From Niabella beijingensis (GTDB lineage: Bacteria > Bacteroidota > Bacteroidia > Chitinophagales > Chitinophagaceae), in assembly GCF_020034665.1 (NCBI RefSeq), contig NZ_JAIQDI010000002.1:2685986-2749985 (forward strand): 64,000 nucleotides of DNA, given 5' to 3'. Position numbers and translations under genes: made by a program. The notes below the pieces were generated by a model. The model saw only the letters and a program-made list of their open reading frames with translations. It was not told the origin of the DNA and made no database searches. Positions 26,638-35,577 of the stretch are shown here, one piece after another. Numbering within the stretch: the stretch's first letter is position 1; every line of letters begins with the position of its first letter.

Positions 26638-27540
26638 TCAGCACCAGAATTCAGTGAACTCCTCAGCAAAGGCTTTGCCCTGGTTGTAACCTGCTTGAGC
26701 AGAAGGACGCCGCCTCGACAGATCCATAAGATCCATACCCATTCCGATCGCGTTTTGGGACTCACTATCCGGCAAGATCGTTTCAACCAGGCTGCCGTGT
26801 GCACGCAGGTCGTTGATCTGTGCTTCGAGATGAAGTCCCCATTCTAACGGCTTGCGCGTTCTGGTACCCAGTGGCGCAATAACCAGTACCCGCTGATATC
26901 CGGCTGCCAGATCAGCATTCACATCGGCACGGTAACCGCCATCAATGTATCGGTTACCACCGATACTATAAGCAAAGCCTCCGGCAGTGCTGGCGGCGAC
27001 GGCGTCCGCCAGGTCTACCCCGCTGTGGCGGTCGAAGACGACCGCTTCACTGCTATGGGCATTGACCGCAGTGATCAGCATCCGTTGTTCCGGCCAGTGC
27101 TGGTTGGGCAGCCTCGCAGCAACAGTGGCCCGCCATTGCAGTTGCCTGGAATCCCGGGACGCCTTGTCTGTTTCAAGGAGTGCCGCACCCATTTTGCGGC
27201 GCATATCGTCTGCATCCTTAGCAGAACTGATAATTCGATTTGTTATTTCTATATGGTTTACTTGCTTATTTGCAATGCCTGTTTTACCGGCTGCTGCAGT
27301 CCCGGGCCGGGGAGCCCAGGCAAGAATGCTGGTAAGAAGTTCCGGTGGCCGGATCGTGCTGGTTATTTGAGCCGCGACGGTAGCTCCTGCCGATGTCCCG
27401 ATGATCAGATCGGCCCGCCTCACATCCAGGCCGGCATCAAACAGGCCGGCAATAACGCCAATCGACCAGGCATTACCCGTAGCGCCGCCACCACCCAGTA
27501 CTAAAGCTTTGCCACTTTGAGTCGCTTTTCTAATTTCCAT
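26638..27540 (-). CDS. Patatin-like phospholipase family protein
   Basis: 300 residues. It has the patatin signatures: oxyanion-hole glycines LGGGGATG (about residues 15-22), nucleophile elbow GTSAG (48-52, Ser50), and the catalytic Asp of the dyad in YIDGGYRAD (Asp200). No signal peptide or TM segment is present, so it is cytoplasmic or secreted by another route. Bacterial patatins hydrolyse acyl lipids; some act in defence or as effectors. The coding DNA is clearly more GC-rich than its flanks, suggesting a separate origin. It stands alone, without nucleotidyltransferase or sensor genes nearby, so a CBASS-type role is not supported. Confidence 0.9.
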   Translation of the reverse strand: MEIRKATQSGKALVLGGGGATGNAWSIGVIAGLFDAGLDVRRADLIIGTSAGATVAAQITSTIRPPELLTSILAWAPRPGTAAAGKTGIANKQVNHIEITNRIISSAKDADDMRRKMGAALLETDKASRDSRQLQWRATVAARLPNQHWPEQRMLITAVNAHSSEAVVFDRHSGVDLADAVAASTAGGFAYSIGGNRYIDGGYRADVNADLAAGYQRVLVIAPLGTRTRKPLEWGLHLEAQINDLRAHGSLVETILPDSESQNAIGMGMDLMDLSRRRPSAQAGYNQGKAFAEEFTEFWC

Positions 27541-27742
27541 TTTTGTTCTACTTTATGTTTACTAAAAAAAACCATTCACCTGAAACTTGTAAAGAAAGTA
27601 CAGTGCCGATTACGTCCCCCATCCTCGTACATGCACCAGTATTGTTCCCGGGGGATGTCATAAACCAGAACAATACCGTATCAACTATAACTTCAACCCG
27701 ATTGAAAAAATAATTGAATAGTATACGAACCTGCTCATATCG

Positions 27743-28243
27743 TTAGCTTTCCATAGCGATCCTCGTTATTGCCCCATTATGGTCTGTGGCCAGGACTAAC
27801 AAATATTGTGTCAGGTCTTCTCCAATTGTATAATCAAAAATCGCGAGTTCATCCAGATCATACGGATACAGACCTACTCTCACCAATTTTAAAGCATTGA
27901 TCAGTTGGAGTTCGGGAGTTATAGCCTTACTATTGCAATCAATAAGGTTGGATAAATCTGCAGGTCCAATTTCTTCGATATGGCGGATAACATACTCCTT
28001 GACTGCCCCACTATTCTCATCGTGGTAATCATGCAGTATACGTTTTCTATTCATTTTGTCTTGTTCAGCAATTGTACCAATAAACCCGTCCACTGTGCGT
28101 AAAGCATCCAGGTCGATAGCCTTGTCCATAAAATTTAAGTCGATGCAAACTTCATGGCCATTGAGCAGAACCGCTACATCGTAGTATTCTTCGAGATTAT
28201 CAGTGTCAACCTCTCCGAAGTGGGGTAAAATATATTCTGCCAT
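27743..28243 (-). CDS. Small acidic protein, DUF2004-like
   Basis: 166 residues, acidic, no signal peptide. It begins MAEYILPHFGEVDTDNLEEY and has IDLNFMDKAIDLDAL, YVIRHIEEIGPADLS and a beta-rich end IFDYTIGEDLTQYLLVLATD. The HFGEVD opening is what I remember of DUF2004 proteins, which occur as orphan or immunity-like genes; this is a tentative assignment. It stands alone in the AT-rich accessory region, and no toxin gene is adjacent. Confidence 0.65.
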   Translation of the reverse strand: MAEYILPHFGEVDTDNLEEYYDVAVLLNGHEVCIDLNFMDKAIDLDALRTVDGFIGTIAEQDKMNRKRILHDYHDENSGAVKEYVIRHIEEIGPADLSNLIDCNSKAITPELQLINALKLVRVGLYPYDLDELAIFDYTIGEDLTQYLLVLATDHNGAITRIAMES

Positions 28244-28806
28244 TGACTATGGTTGAGGATCATTTTTAAAAGGGAAGATACAATCAATTTGAGATTTTTG
28301 CCCTTATTTGCTAACGAGTGTTCTGAACTCGTGCTTAAGAGGTTCACTTTTCACACCCTCCAAACAGTGTTTTTCGAATTCGCTGGTTCAATCGCCGGAG
28401 GCCTTTTAGGACTTTAGCTTTTTCAAGTTCGATCACTTTTTCGATAGAAATTGAAAAAATACGCTGTACAATTCATCAACCACTGTATTTATTAGCTTTA
28501 TAACCATCCTCCAGTCAGATAAAATGTAAAATTTGGTTCTCCTGTCATTTCATACCAAACCCAATATTACTAAAAGTTGATTTTCAACTAACTAAATCGT
28601 TCCACCCATTTACTAAATATATAATTCTAAAATTCAGCTATAAATATTTATATTTATAATGCAAAGTGGATTTCAAGCTAATTTTTTGCTTATGTAACCG
28701 ACAACCAATAATGATAATGCCGTATCAACCTGATTTTCCATCTACACCAAGCTAGTAAAAATTAACGACTATGATAAAATTTATACCATAACTGCTCGCC
28801 TTCTCA
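28244..28806. other. Non-coding AT-rich gap before the C10 protease
   Basis: About 560 bp without a supported gene. It has a small hairpin (ACGAG/CTCGT near 28314-28333). At 28380 GCTGGTTCAATC resembles a tRNA T-loop but no cloverleaf can be built. Confidence 0.5.
28789..28791 (+). other. In-frame TAA within the signal-peptide coding region of the C10 protease
   Basis: The codons before and after this TAA (MIKFIP, then LLAFSMFYLSIITLSC) together make a normal lipoprotein signal in one frame. A single-base change would restore it. It is either a real inactivating mutation, with weaker restart at 28807, or a sequence error. Confidence 0.6.
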
Positions 28807-30135
28807 ATGTTCTACTTAAGTATTATAACACTTTCGTGCTCGAAGCAAGAAAAGTCGAAAACAGAATTTTCATCAAAAGAAATCGCACTAAATGCTGCAC
28901 AGGTTGAAAAAAAAGCTTTTGGGAAGATATCATTTATTGATGGGGCGTACGATATTCCATTGGAAACAGTCGAAGCCATTGCCGTTAATCTCAATGGCAT
29001 TGTTCCGGATGAGCTAAAGTTATCGAATGGAAAGGATAGGCTCCCAATCGAAAAAATAGTAACCGTTCCTGATAGCACTGGCGATCCGGCGATGTATATC
29101 GTAAACTATGCAAAAAACAATCTAGCAATTTTTTCCGCCGACGAAAGAAGTAACCCTTTACTGGCTGTAGTACCCAGTACAAAATATGAGGCAAAAGAGG
29201 TCCCTCCAGGATTTTATAAATGGCTGGAGATTTCAATGGACTTTATCGCATTGGCGAAGAATCCTACTGTTGGAAAAGATTTGGAAAAGCCCCGAGCCGC
29301 TTGGAAAAAAATAATAAAGGATGCAGCAGCGCATAATGACAAGTTTTTGCGTGCCAATACGTTTGTTAGCAGTTACGACACTTGTATATGGAGCTGTCCA
29401 AACTATCCAGATTGCATGACCTACCCGGAGCTTGGATGCGGGGGACCAGACGTTGATCCGTGTGCGCCATCGGTATACTATTCAAAAGGCCCCTATCTTA
29501 CAACCACTTGGGGGCAGGGTTGCACGTACAACAATCTTGTCCCTTGGAGTGGATGCACGGGAACCGACCGAGCCTGCTCATCTAATGATAAAGCACCCAC
29601 CGGCTGCGTACCTACCGCTATGGCACAAATTCTAAAATATTGGAATCATCCGTCCCTTCCAAATTTTGATTATGTTAATATGCCAGACAGTTACGGAAAC
29701 GCACAAGTACAATTGCTGATGGCATCCGCCGGTTCAAGCTTACCCTCGATCGATTATGGATGCGCTGAAACAGGCGCACGGTTAGATGAAGTCGACGATG
29801 CGTTAAAAAGTACCAAATTTGGCTTTACTCATGCCAACTACGCAACCTACGGTACAGGGAGCTACACTACGGTTATATCAAATTTGAACTCCGGTATACC
29901 TGTTATTCTAGGGGGCTGCCGGGATAAAGTCATATTCGTCCCAACAAAATGCCATGCGTGGGTTTGTGATGGATATTACGAATCCGGCGATCAATGCTAT
30001 CGAGCACTAAAGTTCCATATGAATTGGGGTTGGGATGGACTTTACAATGGATGGTACGATTTTAATAACTGGGAGCCGGCACCCGGATATCACTACCAAT
30101 ATGGGCTGGATATGATTTATAACGCCTACCCTTAA
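28807..30135 (+). CDS. C10 family cysteine peptidase (streptopain-like), N-terminus interrupted
   Basis: 442 residues from ATG 28807. A propeptide-like half (to about residue 190) resembles the Spi/inhibitor-like prodomain (NYAKNNLAIFSADERSNPLL). The papain-fold C10 domain has catalytic Cys267 in PTGCVPTAMAQILKYW, catalytic His383 in KCHAWVCDGY, and the closing MNWGWDG. Substrates are extracellular proteins; known relatives are SpeB, interpain and Bacteroides fragilis Bfp. From 28807 the signal is very short (MFYLSIITLSC). An in-frame ATG at 28771 gives MIKFIP, then a TAA stop (28789-28791), then LLAFS leading into MFYLS, so an intact lipoprotein signal seems to have been broken by one nonsense codon. 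A lipoprotein gene follows 17 bp downstream. Confidence 0.88.
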   Translation: MFYLSIITLSCSKQEKSKTEFSSKEIALNAAQVEKKAFGKISFIDGAYDIPLETVEAIAVNLNGIVPDELKLSNGKDRLPIEKIVTVPDSTGDPAMYIVNYAKNNLAIFSADERSNPLLAVVPSTKYEAKEVPPGFYKWLEISMDFIALAKNPTVGKDLEKPRAAWKKIIKDAAAHNDKFLRANTFVSSYDTCIWSCPNYPDCMTYPELGCGGPDVDPCAPSVYYSKGPYLTTTWGQGCTYNNLVPWSGCTGTDRACSSNDKAPTGCVPTAMAQILKYWNHPSLPNFDYVNMPDSYGNAQVQLLMASAGSSLPSIDYGCAETGARLDEVDDALKSTKFGFTHANYATYGTGSYTTVISNLNSGIPVILGGCRDKVIFVPTKCHAWVCDGYYESGDQCYRALKFHMNWGWDGLYNGWYDFNNWEPAPGYHYQYGLDMIYNAYP

Positions 30136-30152
30136 CAGCTAAATATAATTTT

Positions 30153-30644
30153 ATGAAAAAATCTCACTTCTTAGTGTTCACCTTTTTGTCCGTTGCAACG
30201 TTGCATGGCTGCAAGAAAGAAAACAATTCCGACACTGGCCCGTCTTCGTTTAGTATTGTTGTTGAGAACGCTCAAGGGCAAAGCCTTTTAGCTCCGGCAA
30301 CCGCTGGTCATTTTGAAGCTTCACAAATAAAAAGAACTGATCTGATAAACGGCAGTGAGGTCGAGTTCAATCAAGCAAATCTGGATAATCCCAAAGGATT
30401 TAAGATTGCTAATGAAAATGGAAAAAGTTTTCTATTCTTTACTCCCTACATGGGTACACAGCAAGCAGAAACAACAACATATTTCTACTGGAATGCAAAT
30501 ATAAAAGACACCATCATTTGTCATTTTGCTGATAATGGTCAATCTGACAAGGTGATAGATGTGTGGCTAAATAAAGTAAAGGTCTTTCCAGATAAAAATA
30601 TAGCAGGTTACCCGGGCTTTGGTGCATTTAAGATCATTAAATAA
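30153..30644 (+). CDS. Small lipoprotein, probable partner of the C10 protease
   Basis: 163 residues with a lipobox signal (MKKSHFLVFTFLSVATLHGC). The mature part appears beta-rich (SFSIVVENAQGQSLLAPATA; ENGKSFLFFTPYMG; TTYFYWNANIKDTIICHF) with no known domain. It starts 17 bp after the protease stop on the same strand, so both are almost certainly co-transcribed. C10 proteases in Bacteroidota and Streptococcus are often followed by a small inhibitor (Spi-type); an inhibitor or processing role is inferred from position only. Confidence 0.75.
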   Translation: MKKSHFLVFTFLSVATLHGCKKENNSDTGPSSFSIVVENAQGQSLLAPATAGHFEASQIKRTDLINGSEVEFNQANLDNPKGFKIANENGKSFLFFTPYMGTQQAETTTYFYWNANIKDTIICHFADNGQSDKVIDVWLNKVKVFPDKNIAGYPGFGAFKIIK

Positions 30645-30702
30645 TCTTCCTGTTGTCCCGTTGTATTTGATTAGAAAACTCAAAAACCACCTCATTGAAT
30701 GG

Positions 30703-31254
30703 TTATGTTACAGGCCTGGCATAACTGCGTACTCGTTTTTGAAATTCTTTGCAAAGCTCCAAAATTTCGGCCGGTGTTTTTTCAAAACGCCGAAGTCTTA
30801 TCAATCCCTGACGCCAATACGCAGGCAAATCATCCTCGTTGCGGTAAAACATTATTAGATAGTGGTTGGTGGAGGTAACCAAAACTCCGTCGCTGCCGCC
30901 GGAACTTTGGGATGAAAGAGACATAATGTCAAAATTTGAAATATTTTTCCAAATAAATTTTGAATCAGGTTCGATCTTAAATCCAGCCTCAAAATTAACA
31001 ATATCGTAAATGCTTCTGCCGTAAGAAAAAATGACCCCATCTTTTGAAAGCGTAATTTTGGCCGCAACATCCCAGATGTATCCCGCCAATATAAAGCCCG
31101 GAATGATCAGCAACAAAATAATAGCAAAAATTGCAAATCCAATAGGTACTGGATTAGCAATAAGCCAATAGAGCACCGGAGCAATGATTACCCCACTAAC
31201 AATTAGGTCCGGTTTGTACTTCCTTTTCCGTTCAGTTATTATCAATGGATCCAT
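30703..31254 (-). CDS. Membrane protein of unknown function with two TM segments
   Basis: 183 residues from ATG 31254 (an ATG at 31272 adds six). Two adjacent hydrophobic stretches (LIVSGVIIAPVLYWLIA and GFAIFAIILLLIIPGFILA) are followed by a soluble beta-rich domain (ITLSKDGVIFSYGRSIYDIV; HYLIMFYRNEDDLPAYWRQG) like the PH-like domains of bacterial membrane proteins. No family is recognised. It converges on the lipoprotein gene with a 58 bp gap. Confidence 0.7.
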   Translation of the reverse strand: MDPLIITERKRKYKPDLIVSGVIIAPVLYWLIANPVPIGFAIFAIILLLIIPGFILAGYIWDVAAKITLSKDGVIFSYGRSIYDIVNFEAGFKIEPDSKFIWKNISNFDIMSLSSQSSGGSDGVLVTSTNHYLIMFYRNEDDLPAYWRQGLIRLRRFEKTPAEILELCKEFQKRVRSYARPVT

Positions 31255-31411
31255 GCTACTATATAAAAACAAATTCTAGTCCAGCTAAAGTTACTTAATA
31301 GTCCGATTATATCGAGCATTATTCTTTGGCAATCTTCAACCAAAGAAGGTGATAGTAAAAAGCGACTGATCTTTATCTCTAAATCGCAATATAGAGTCAA
31401 CGATCAAGGGT

Positions 31412-31419
31412 TATCTTTG
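31412..31419 (+). promoter_or_regulatory. -7 box of the candidate small RNA
   Basis: TATCTTTG fits TAnnTTTG, in a gap without protein genes, six bases before the start of a structured segment. No strong -33 element is seen. Confidence 0.4.
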
Positions 31420-31424
31420 GTCTT

Positions 31425-31505
31425 TGACAACTGTTGCAGCTTCGCTTGCTGCGGTTCAGCCGTTGTGAAAATATTTAGCGCCTCGCCTATCTGCGGGGCA
31501 TTTTT
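31425..31505 (+). ncRNA. Candidate small RNA (structured segment with promoter box and terminator)
   Basis: The segment has an outer pair ACAAC/GTTGT enclosing GCAGC-TTCGCTT-GCTGC, a short AT-rich spacer, then a 7-bp GC stem GCCTCGC/GCGGGGC with loop CTATCT followed by ATTTTT. A -7 box lies directly upstream. No open reading frame of useful length is inside. Promoter, stem and terminator in the right order support an RNA of about 80 nt; no known family is recognised. Confidence 0.45.
31480..31505 (+). terminator. Intrinsic terminator of the candidate small RNA
   Basis: A seven-base stem GCCTCGC/GCGGGGC (one G-T pair) is followed by a run of five T. The nearest plus-strand protein gene ends over 800 bp upstream, so it most likely ends a short RNA. 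Confidence 0.6.
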
Positions 31506-31928
31506 AATTTAAAATAATTGAGCAGATTAAGAAAGACCATAATTCCATGCAGTCAGTAACTTTTGACCTCCAACTTTTACTTTTTACTACTCACCAGCAG
31601 TTCTCCATATAAAGATAAGCAAACATCCTATTAAAAAAAGTGCCCGGTCATTAAAAACGCCTGTACACCTCATCTCACTTGCCTCTTTCAAATAATGGCC
31701 CACGTCCCATCCATCCCGCTCACAATCAGTCTTCGTCACATTACGCATTATTTAGCACATAGCGGGTACTCCAGCCCCCGCGGCTCCGTTTCAAAACATT
31801 CAAACCACCAGCGTTTCTCTTCGGCTAAGGACTTCCATATCCGCATGTAAAAATCTTATAACTGATAATTGGTGATCTTCTGATCAGCATCATGCCGCTC
31901 ACCTAAGCTCCGGAAGGCGCTCCTCTCT

Positions 31929-32480
31929 TTAGTATTCAAATGCCAAATCATACTCTTTTGGAGATTTTTCATTTGTAACCAATCGCCAACCTTCTCTCAA
32001 TTTCTCTTCTGCTATTTTGCCTACATAAAAAGCGCCTATTCTCTTAAAGTGCTTTTTTATTTTACCCGAAAACAATTTATATAATTCATTCGGGCCGCTA
32101 TCTTCTGAAATAGTACCAACTCTGCCTGCAACTATTACACCTCTTTTTGTAGTTAAGATACCTCCAAGTTTAAGTTCTATGGATTGGGAGTTATTCATCT
32201 GATCCACTGAATATTTTTCACCTCCTGCTCTTTGAGGAATTTCTCTGATGCTTAATTGCGCTGTTTCTTTTAAAACTAAATAACGATCAATGTGGTTCCA
32301 ATCTCCTGATAAAGCAATCCCTACATTTGGAGCATCAAATATGGAGTTATAAGCAGGAATGTCTCTGGTATCAAGTAATCCTGCCTTATAGTAATGAATA
32401 TCGATTGTAGCTTCAATATCCTGCAGTATTTGTGTCACATCCTCTAATACTGCAAAAAATAAAGTTTGCTTACTTTTCAT
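31929..32480 (-). CDS. Hypothetical protein
   Basis: 183 residues, no signal peptide or TM. It contains FFAVLEDVTQILQDIEATID, GIALSGDWNHIDRYLVL, a short beta-rich middle (ILTTKRGVIVAGRVGTI) and LREGWRLVTNE near the end. No family is recognised. It sits alone among other small genes of the AT-rich region, so an orphan immunity role is possible but is only inference. Confidence 0.65.
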   Translation of the reverse strand: MKSKQTLFFAVLEDVTQILQDIEATIDIHYYKAGLLDTRDIPAYNSIFDAPNVGIALSGDWNHIDRYLVLKETAQLSIREIPQRAGGEKYSVDQMNNSQSIELKLGGILTTKRGVIVAGRVGTISEDSGPNELYKLFSGKIKKHFKRIGAFYVGKIAEEKLREGWRLVTNEKSPKEYDLAFEY

Positions 32481-32744
32481 ATTTTCATTTTTCGAAAACT
32501 AAATATACTAGGGCTAATAGATAATTCCGCCATTTTTGAATATCCTGTTGTTTTTCTAAAAGCCAAATCCTTACATTCTAATGCAGGTACACCACTTGCT
32601 CCTCTGCCCCAAAGGTTTTTATATAGCTCGCCTCCCTGCTCAGTTATACACCGGCGCCTTCCACGTCCCGTCTATCCCATTTATTATAGCATCGGCCATC
32701 TGCCCGCAGTCATCAGCATCCTTTCTATTTTTTGTTTTGGGTGT

Positions 32745-33881
32745 TCAATCTCTTGAGGGTACGAGTGTAAATCGGGTCTTCAATTTTAAAAATGGTTTCT
32801 CAAAATACTTATAGGATAGTATGGATATGGTTACCGTTATTACAAATGCGATAACAAATCCCACTTCATTTCTCCACTCATATAAACCGATATTTTTACT
32901 AAAAGCGGCTAATTCATCTTTAAAAATATGATAAACGATCCAGTATACCGTTATATGAAAAACGTACATCCCATAAGATATACGACCAAGATACACAAGT
33001 GGAGAAGGCATGTATTTCTCAGATGCACCAAATAGGGAGAAAAACATAAAGAGCACACCCACAAGTATTAAAAGCCACCCGGTAACGGATTGCACGAGTG
33101 TTGAAACATGAGGAGCATCCGCATTAATCCCGCAAACCATAGACGCCAGCAACCAGCATATGATACCGGCAATAAAGAGAACAAGCCGAAGCGCGGCCGG
33201 CAATTTTGGCTGGCGGCCTTTCAGATATACAGAAAGTAAGATTCCCGCAGCAAAAAACTGGAACTGAACAAAGCTATTTGTCCATTGTCCGCTAAACCCT
33301 GTCGTTGGTCTAAAGGCATAGTAAATGATTGTTCCATACGCAACGATAATTGCAAAAAATGAAAAAGTCTTTAATCCTTTTTTCTTCGTAAAAAACAGAA
33401 CCAGTGGCAGCAAAATATATAGCTGTTCTTCAACGGACACGCTCCATAGTGGATTAATACAATAGGATTGCCATTCATTAAATGTTATATACCAGTTACC
33501 CGAAAATAATGTAAACGCCAGTTGAGTCCCCGGAGGAATTTTCGTTCCAAAATAACCTGTGGTGTGGGTCAATAAAACCATTCCAAAAAAGAAGGTGAAA
33601 TATAGTGGCCAGATACGCAACATCCGCCTTATATAGAATGATTTAATGTTAATCTTTCCGAACTCCTGCTCCTCCCTGCCAAGCAGTTCGGTAATTAAGA
33701 ACGCGCTTAAAAAGAAGAACAGGGGCACTCCATAATTTCCGATCAGGCTAAGATGATATCCCCAATAATATACATTGCTGTCTACAGGGGCCAGATCCAG
33801 CCGATGAACAAAGAATACAAAAAGAAATGCAAACAAGCGAAGTACGTCCAACTCGGGTTTGTAATAGCGTGCTACAGTCAT
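32745..33881 (-). CDS. Acyltransferase 3 family membrane protein (OafA-like)
   Basis: 378 residues with about ten TM segments. The family opening RYYKPELDVLRLFAFLFVFF carries the conserved R/D and is followed by VHRLD with the catalytic-type His. Later blocks are FFLSAFLITELLGREE, RMLRIWPLYFTFFFG, PLWSVSVEEQLYILLPLVLF and YLGRISYGMYVFH. These enzymes transfer acetyl or other acyl groups from the cytoplasm to sugars of surface polysaccharides. No OafA SGNH domain is fused. It is not next to a polysaccharide locus, but three GT-C genes lie 8-13 kb away. Confidence 0.93.
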   Translation of the reverse strand: MTVARYYKPELDVLRLFAFLFVFFVHRLDLAPVDSNVYYWGYHLSLIGNYGVPLFFFLSAFLITELLGREEQEFGKINIKSFYIRRMLRIWPLYFTFFFGMVLLTHTTGYFGTKIPPGTQLAFTLFSGNWYITFNEWQSYCINPLWSVSVEEQLYILLPLVLFFTKKKGLKTFSFFAIIVAYGTIIYYAFRPTTGFSGQWTNSFVQFQFFAAGILLSVYLKGRQPKLPAALRLVLFIAGIICWLLASMVCGINADAPHVSTLVQSVTGWLLILVGVLFMFFSLFGASEKYMPSPLVYLGRISYGMYVFHITVYWIVYHIFKDELAAFSKNIGLYEWRNEVGFVIAFVITVTISILSYKYFEKPFLKLKTRFTLVPSRD

Positions 33882-34379
33882 GTATGATTTTTATACTAAA
33901 AATAAATACAATTCATCGTTTGATCTTTGCAATGGAATAAAATGCAGGTGTTTATCCATCTATCCAACCAAATTTGATGCTCATCCCTGCATATTACAAC
34001 CGGTGCTTTGCGGTTACAAAGATGTACCATTTAGTGAAGTGTAAGTCTTCATGTTATTTGTCCACGCATGGCAGCGGTTCCATAGAGATCTGTCCTCGCA
34101 CATCCCCCAAAACTCCGGTTCCCTCTATCACAAATATAGCGCCGGCTTGCTTTCAAATATTCAATCCGGTACTCCAAATTATAAATCATATATGCTACAA
34201 AAAATTAAAATTTAACATCTTTCAGCATCCTGCCCGTTCCACCTGTCCCTCCATCCAGCCATCGTTCACTCCTCAGTTTTCACTTTTCACATCTTACCAT
34301 ATTTTATAATTTTCCTTTGCGACTATTATTTGCCAATCAGAAAACCTCCGACAATCCTACTAATATAAAAATTTTACGG
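33882..34379. other. Non-coding AT-rich gap upstream of the acyltransferase
   Basis: About 500 bp without a supported gene or clear promoter box. C/T-rich patches are seen but no repeat that recurs exactly elsewhere in the window. Confidence 0.45.
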
Positions 34380-34529
34380 TTAGTCTCTGGCAGTAGCGAG
34401 TCCGTCACCTTTGGTACTGCCGCGATTGATGTCAAACATCGCCGCAATTTTATACTCCAGTTTGGGTAAAGAATCCAAAACCGTCATGTTTGCAGTAAGA
34501 AGAGCTGATAGAAATAATGTTGAAATTAT
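34380..34529 (-). pseudogene. Possible remnant of a small secreted protein without a start codon
   Basis: The minus-strand frame directly after the 34531 gene reads IISTLFLSALLTANMTVLDS, then SLPKLEYKIAAMFDINRG and a stop at 34380. The first part looks like a signal peptide. The only codon near the expected start is ATA (34527-34529), not ATG. About 49 codons. It may be a decayed small gene, a gene with an unusual start, or chance. Confidence 0.3.
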
Positions 34530-34530
34530 T

Positions 34531-34962
34531 TTATGATTCGTTTTTGCTGATGGAATGAATTCTAATTATGCAGCCATAGGCATCAGACTTCAATATTACT
34601 ATTCTCATTTCTTTACCAAACATATTGAATCTTCCCAGTTTTTTCTTAAACTCCCTAATTGGCCCATTCTCACTAACGTACGGCTCCTTTTCATAAGTCA
34701 TACCGTCTACCCCAAAGAAACGTTTAGAATCATCAAAATACGTTTTCTGTTTGGTATACAGCGTTAACCAGATATTATCGTTGACAACGTGTATATTCAA
34801 CCGGTCAAAAAAGTAGTCACCAAAACTACAGTCATAAAAAGTATACTGATCATCCCATTCTTTTTTATGCCGATATTCGGCGAAATTCACTTTACTAAAT
34901 CCCATATGATCAATAACCGACTTAACCAATTTATTCTGCTCAATTGAATGTAAGAGGTTCAT
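34531..34962 (-). CDS. Hypothetical protein
   Basis: 143 residues from ATG 34962 (MNLLHSIEQN); an ATG at 34995 adds eleven residues. It is rich in aromatic residues: DQYTFYDCSFGDYFFDRLNI, NIWLTLYTKQKTYF, FGKEMRIVIL. No signal peptide, TM or known motif is present. The composition resembles small immunity proteins of polymorphic toxin loci, but no toxin is adjacent. Confidence 0.6.
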   Translation of the reverse strand: MNLLHSIEQNKLVKSVIDHMGFSKVNFAEYRHKKEWDDQYTFYDCSFGDYFFDRLNIHVVNDNIWLTLYTKQKTYFDDSKRFFGVDGMTYEKEPYVSENGPIREFKKKLGRFNMFGKEMRIVILKSDAYGCIIRIHSISKNES

Positions 34963-35020
34963 ATTGTGTGAGGTTCTCATGCTTTTGCTGAACAACGAAT
35001 ATCTTGCTTACTGGAACGAG

Positions 35021-35497
35021 CTATTTACCTGCTACGCTTTGAGTTTTATTGAACAATTTCCAAATTCCTATATTGATAAACGGAAAGGCAACCATGCAAG
35101 CCGCAACGACGAATATATAGCGCAACTTCTTCTCGGGCTGAATATAAAGCGAATAGATCCTTCCTTGTGTGAGCCAGGCAAATATAACTCCTAAAATCAG
35201 TCCGATTAATATTATATAAAGTATTCTCAAATGATACTGAAATTGCAGAACTGACAACAACAAGATTATTGCAAAAAATAGACTAATAAATGAAAAAGCA
35301 AAATAGTATCCTGAATAAAACCCCAGACGCTGAAACACATTCTCTTTTCTACATGCTTCCCAACCTTTCATGTTACATAACATGTAGTCAGTAATAGTTG
35401 TCAAAATGCTTCCAAGAATTGCCAGGGAGAGCATCACCAATAGAAAATGTCCTATTTTTTTACCAGTTGACAAGCTACATCTGAATTTTCCTTTCAA
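35021..35497 (-). CDS. Small membrane protein with four TM segments
   Basis: 158 residues with hydrophobic stretches at FLLVMLSLAILGSILTTI, YFAFSFISLFFAIILLLSVL, ILYIILIGLILGVIFAWL and YIFVVAACMVAFPFINIGIW. A Cys-containing loop (YMLCNMKGWEACRKE) lies between the first two. No family is recognised. It may be co-transcribed with the next small gene (59 bp gap). Confidence 0.65.
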   Translation of the reverse strand: MKGKFRCSLSTGKKIGHFLLVMLSLAILGSILTTITDYMLCNMKGWEACRKENVFQRLGFYSGYYFAFSFISLFFAIILLLSVLQFQYHLRILYIILIGLILGVIFAWLTQGRIYSLYIQPEKKLRYIFVVAACMVAFPFINIGIWKLFNKTQSVAGK

Positions 35498-35577
35498 CCA
35501 AAAATGCTAACCTTCTTTGAAATCATATCTCTTTTCCACAAATACAATCCGGCAAATACGCTCTACTTAAATTATAG

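Larger units (their letters stand above)
31273..31928. other. Non-coding gap with a candidate small RNA
   Basis: About 656 bp with no protein gene. A hairpin TTCTTTGG/CCAAAGAA lies near 31322-31347. The candidate RNA at about 31425-31505 with its -7 box is listed separately. The rest shows no signal I can support. Confidence 0.5.

Noticed and set aside
26638..27540. Patatin as the effector of a CBASS-type defence system
   Set aside because: No cyclic-nucleotide synthase, sensor or ancillary gene is nearby.
28377..28402. GCTGGTTCAATC motif as a possible tRNA-Pro-derived attachment site
   Set aside because: It shares only about nine bases with the T-arm of tRNA-Pro, in the opposite orientation, and no integrase is present.
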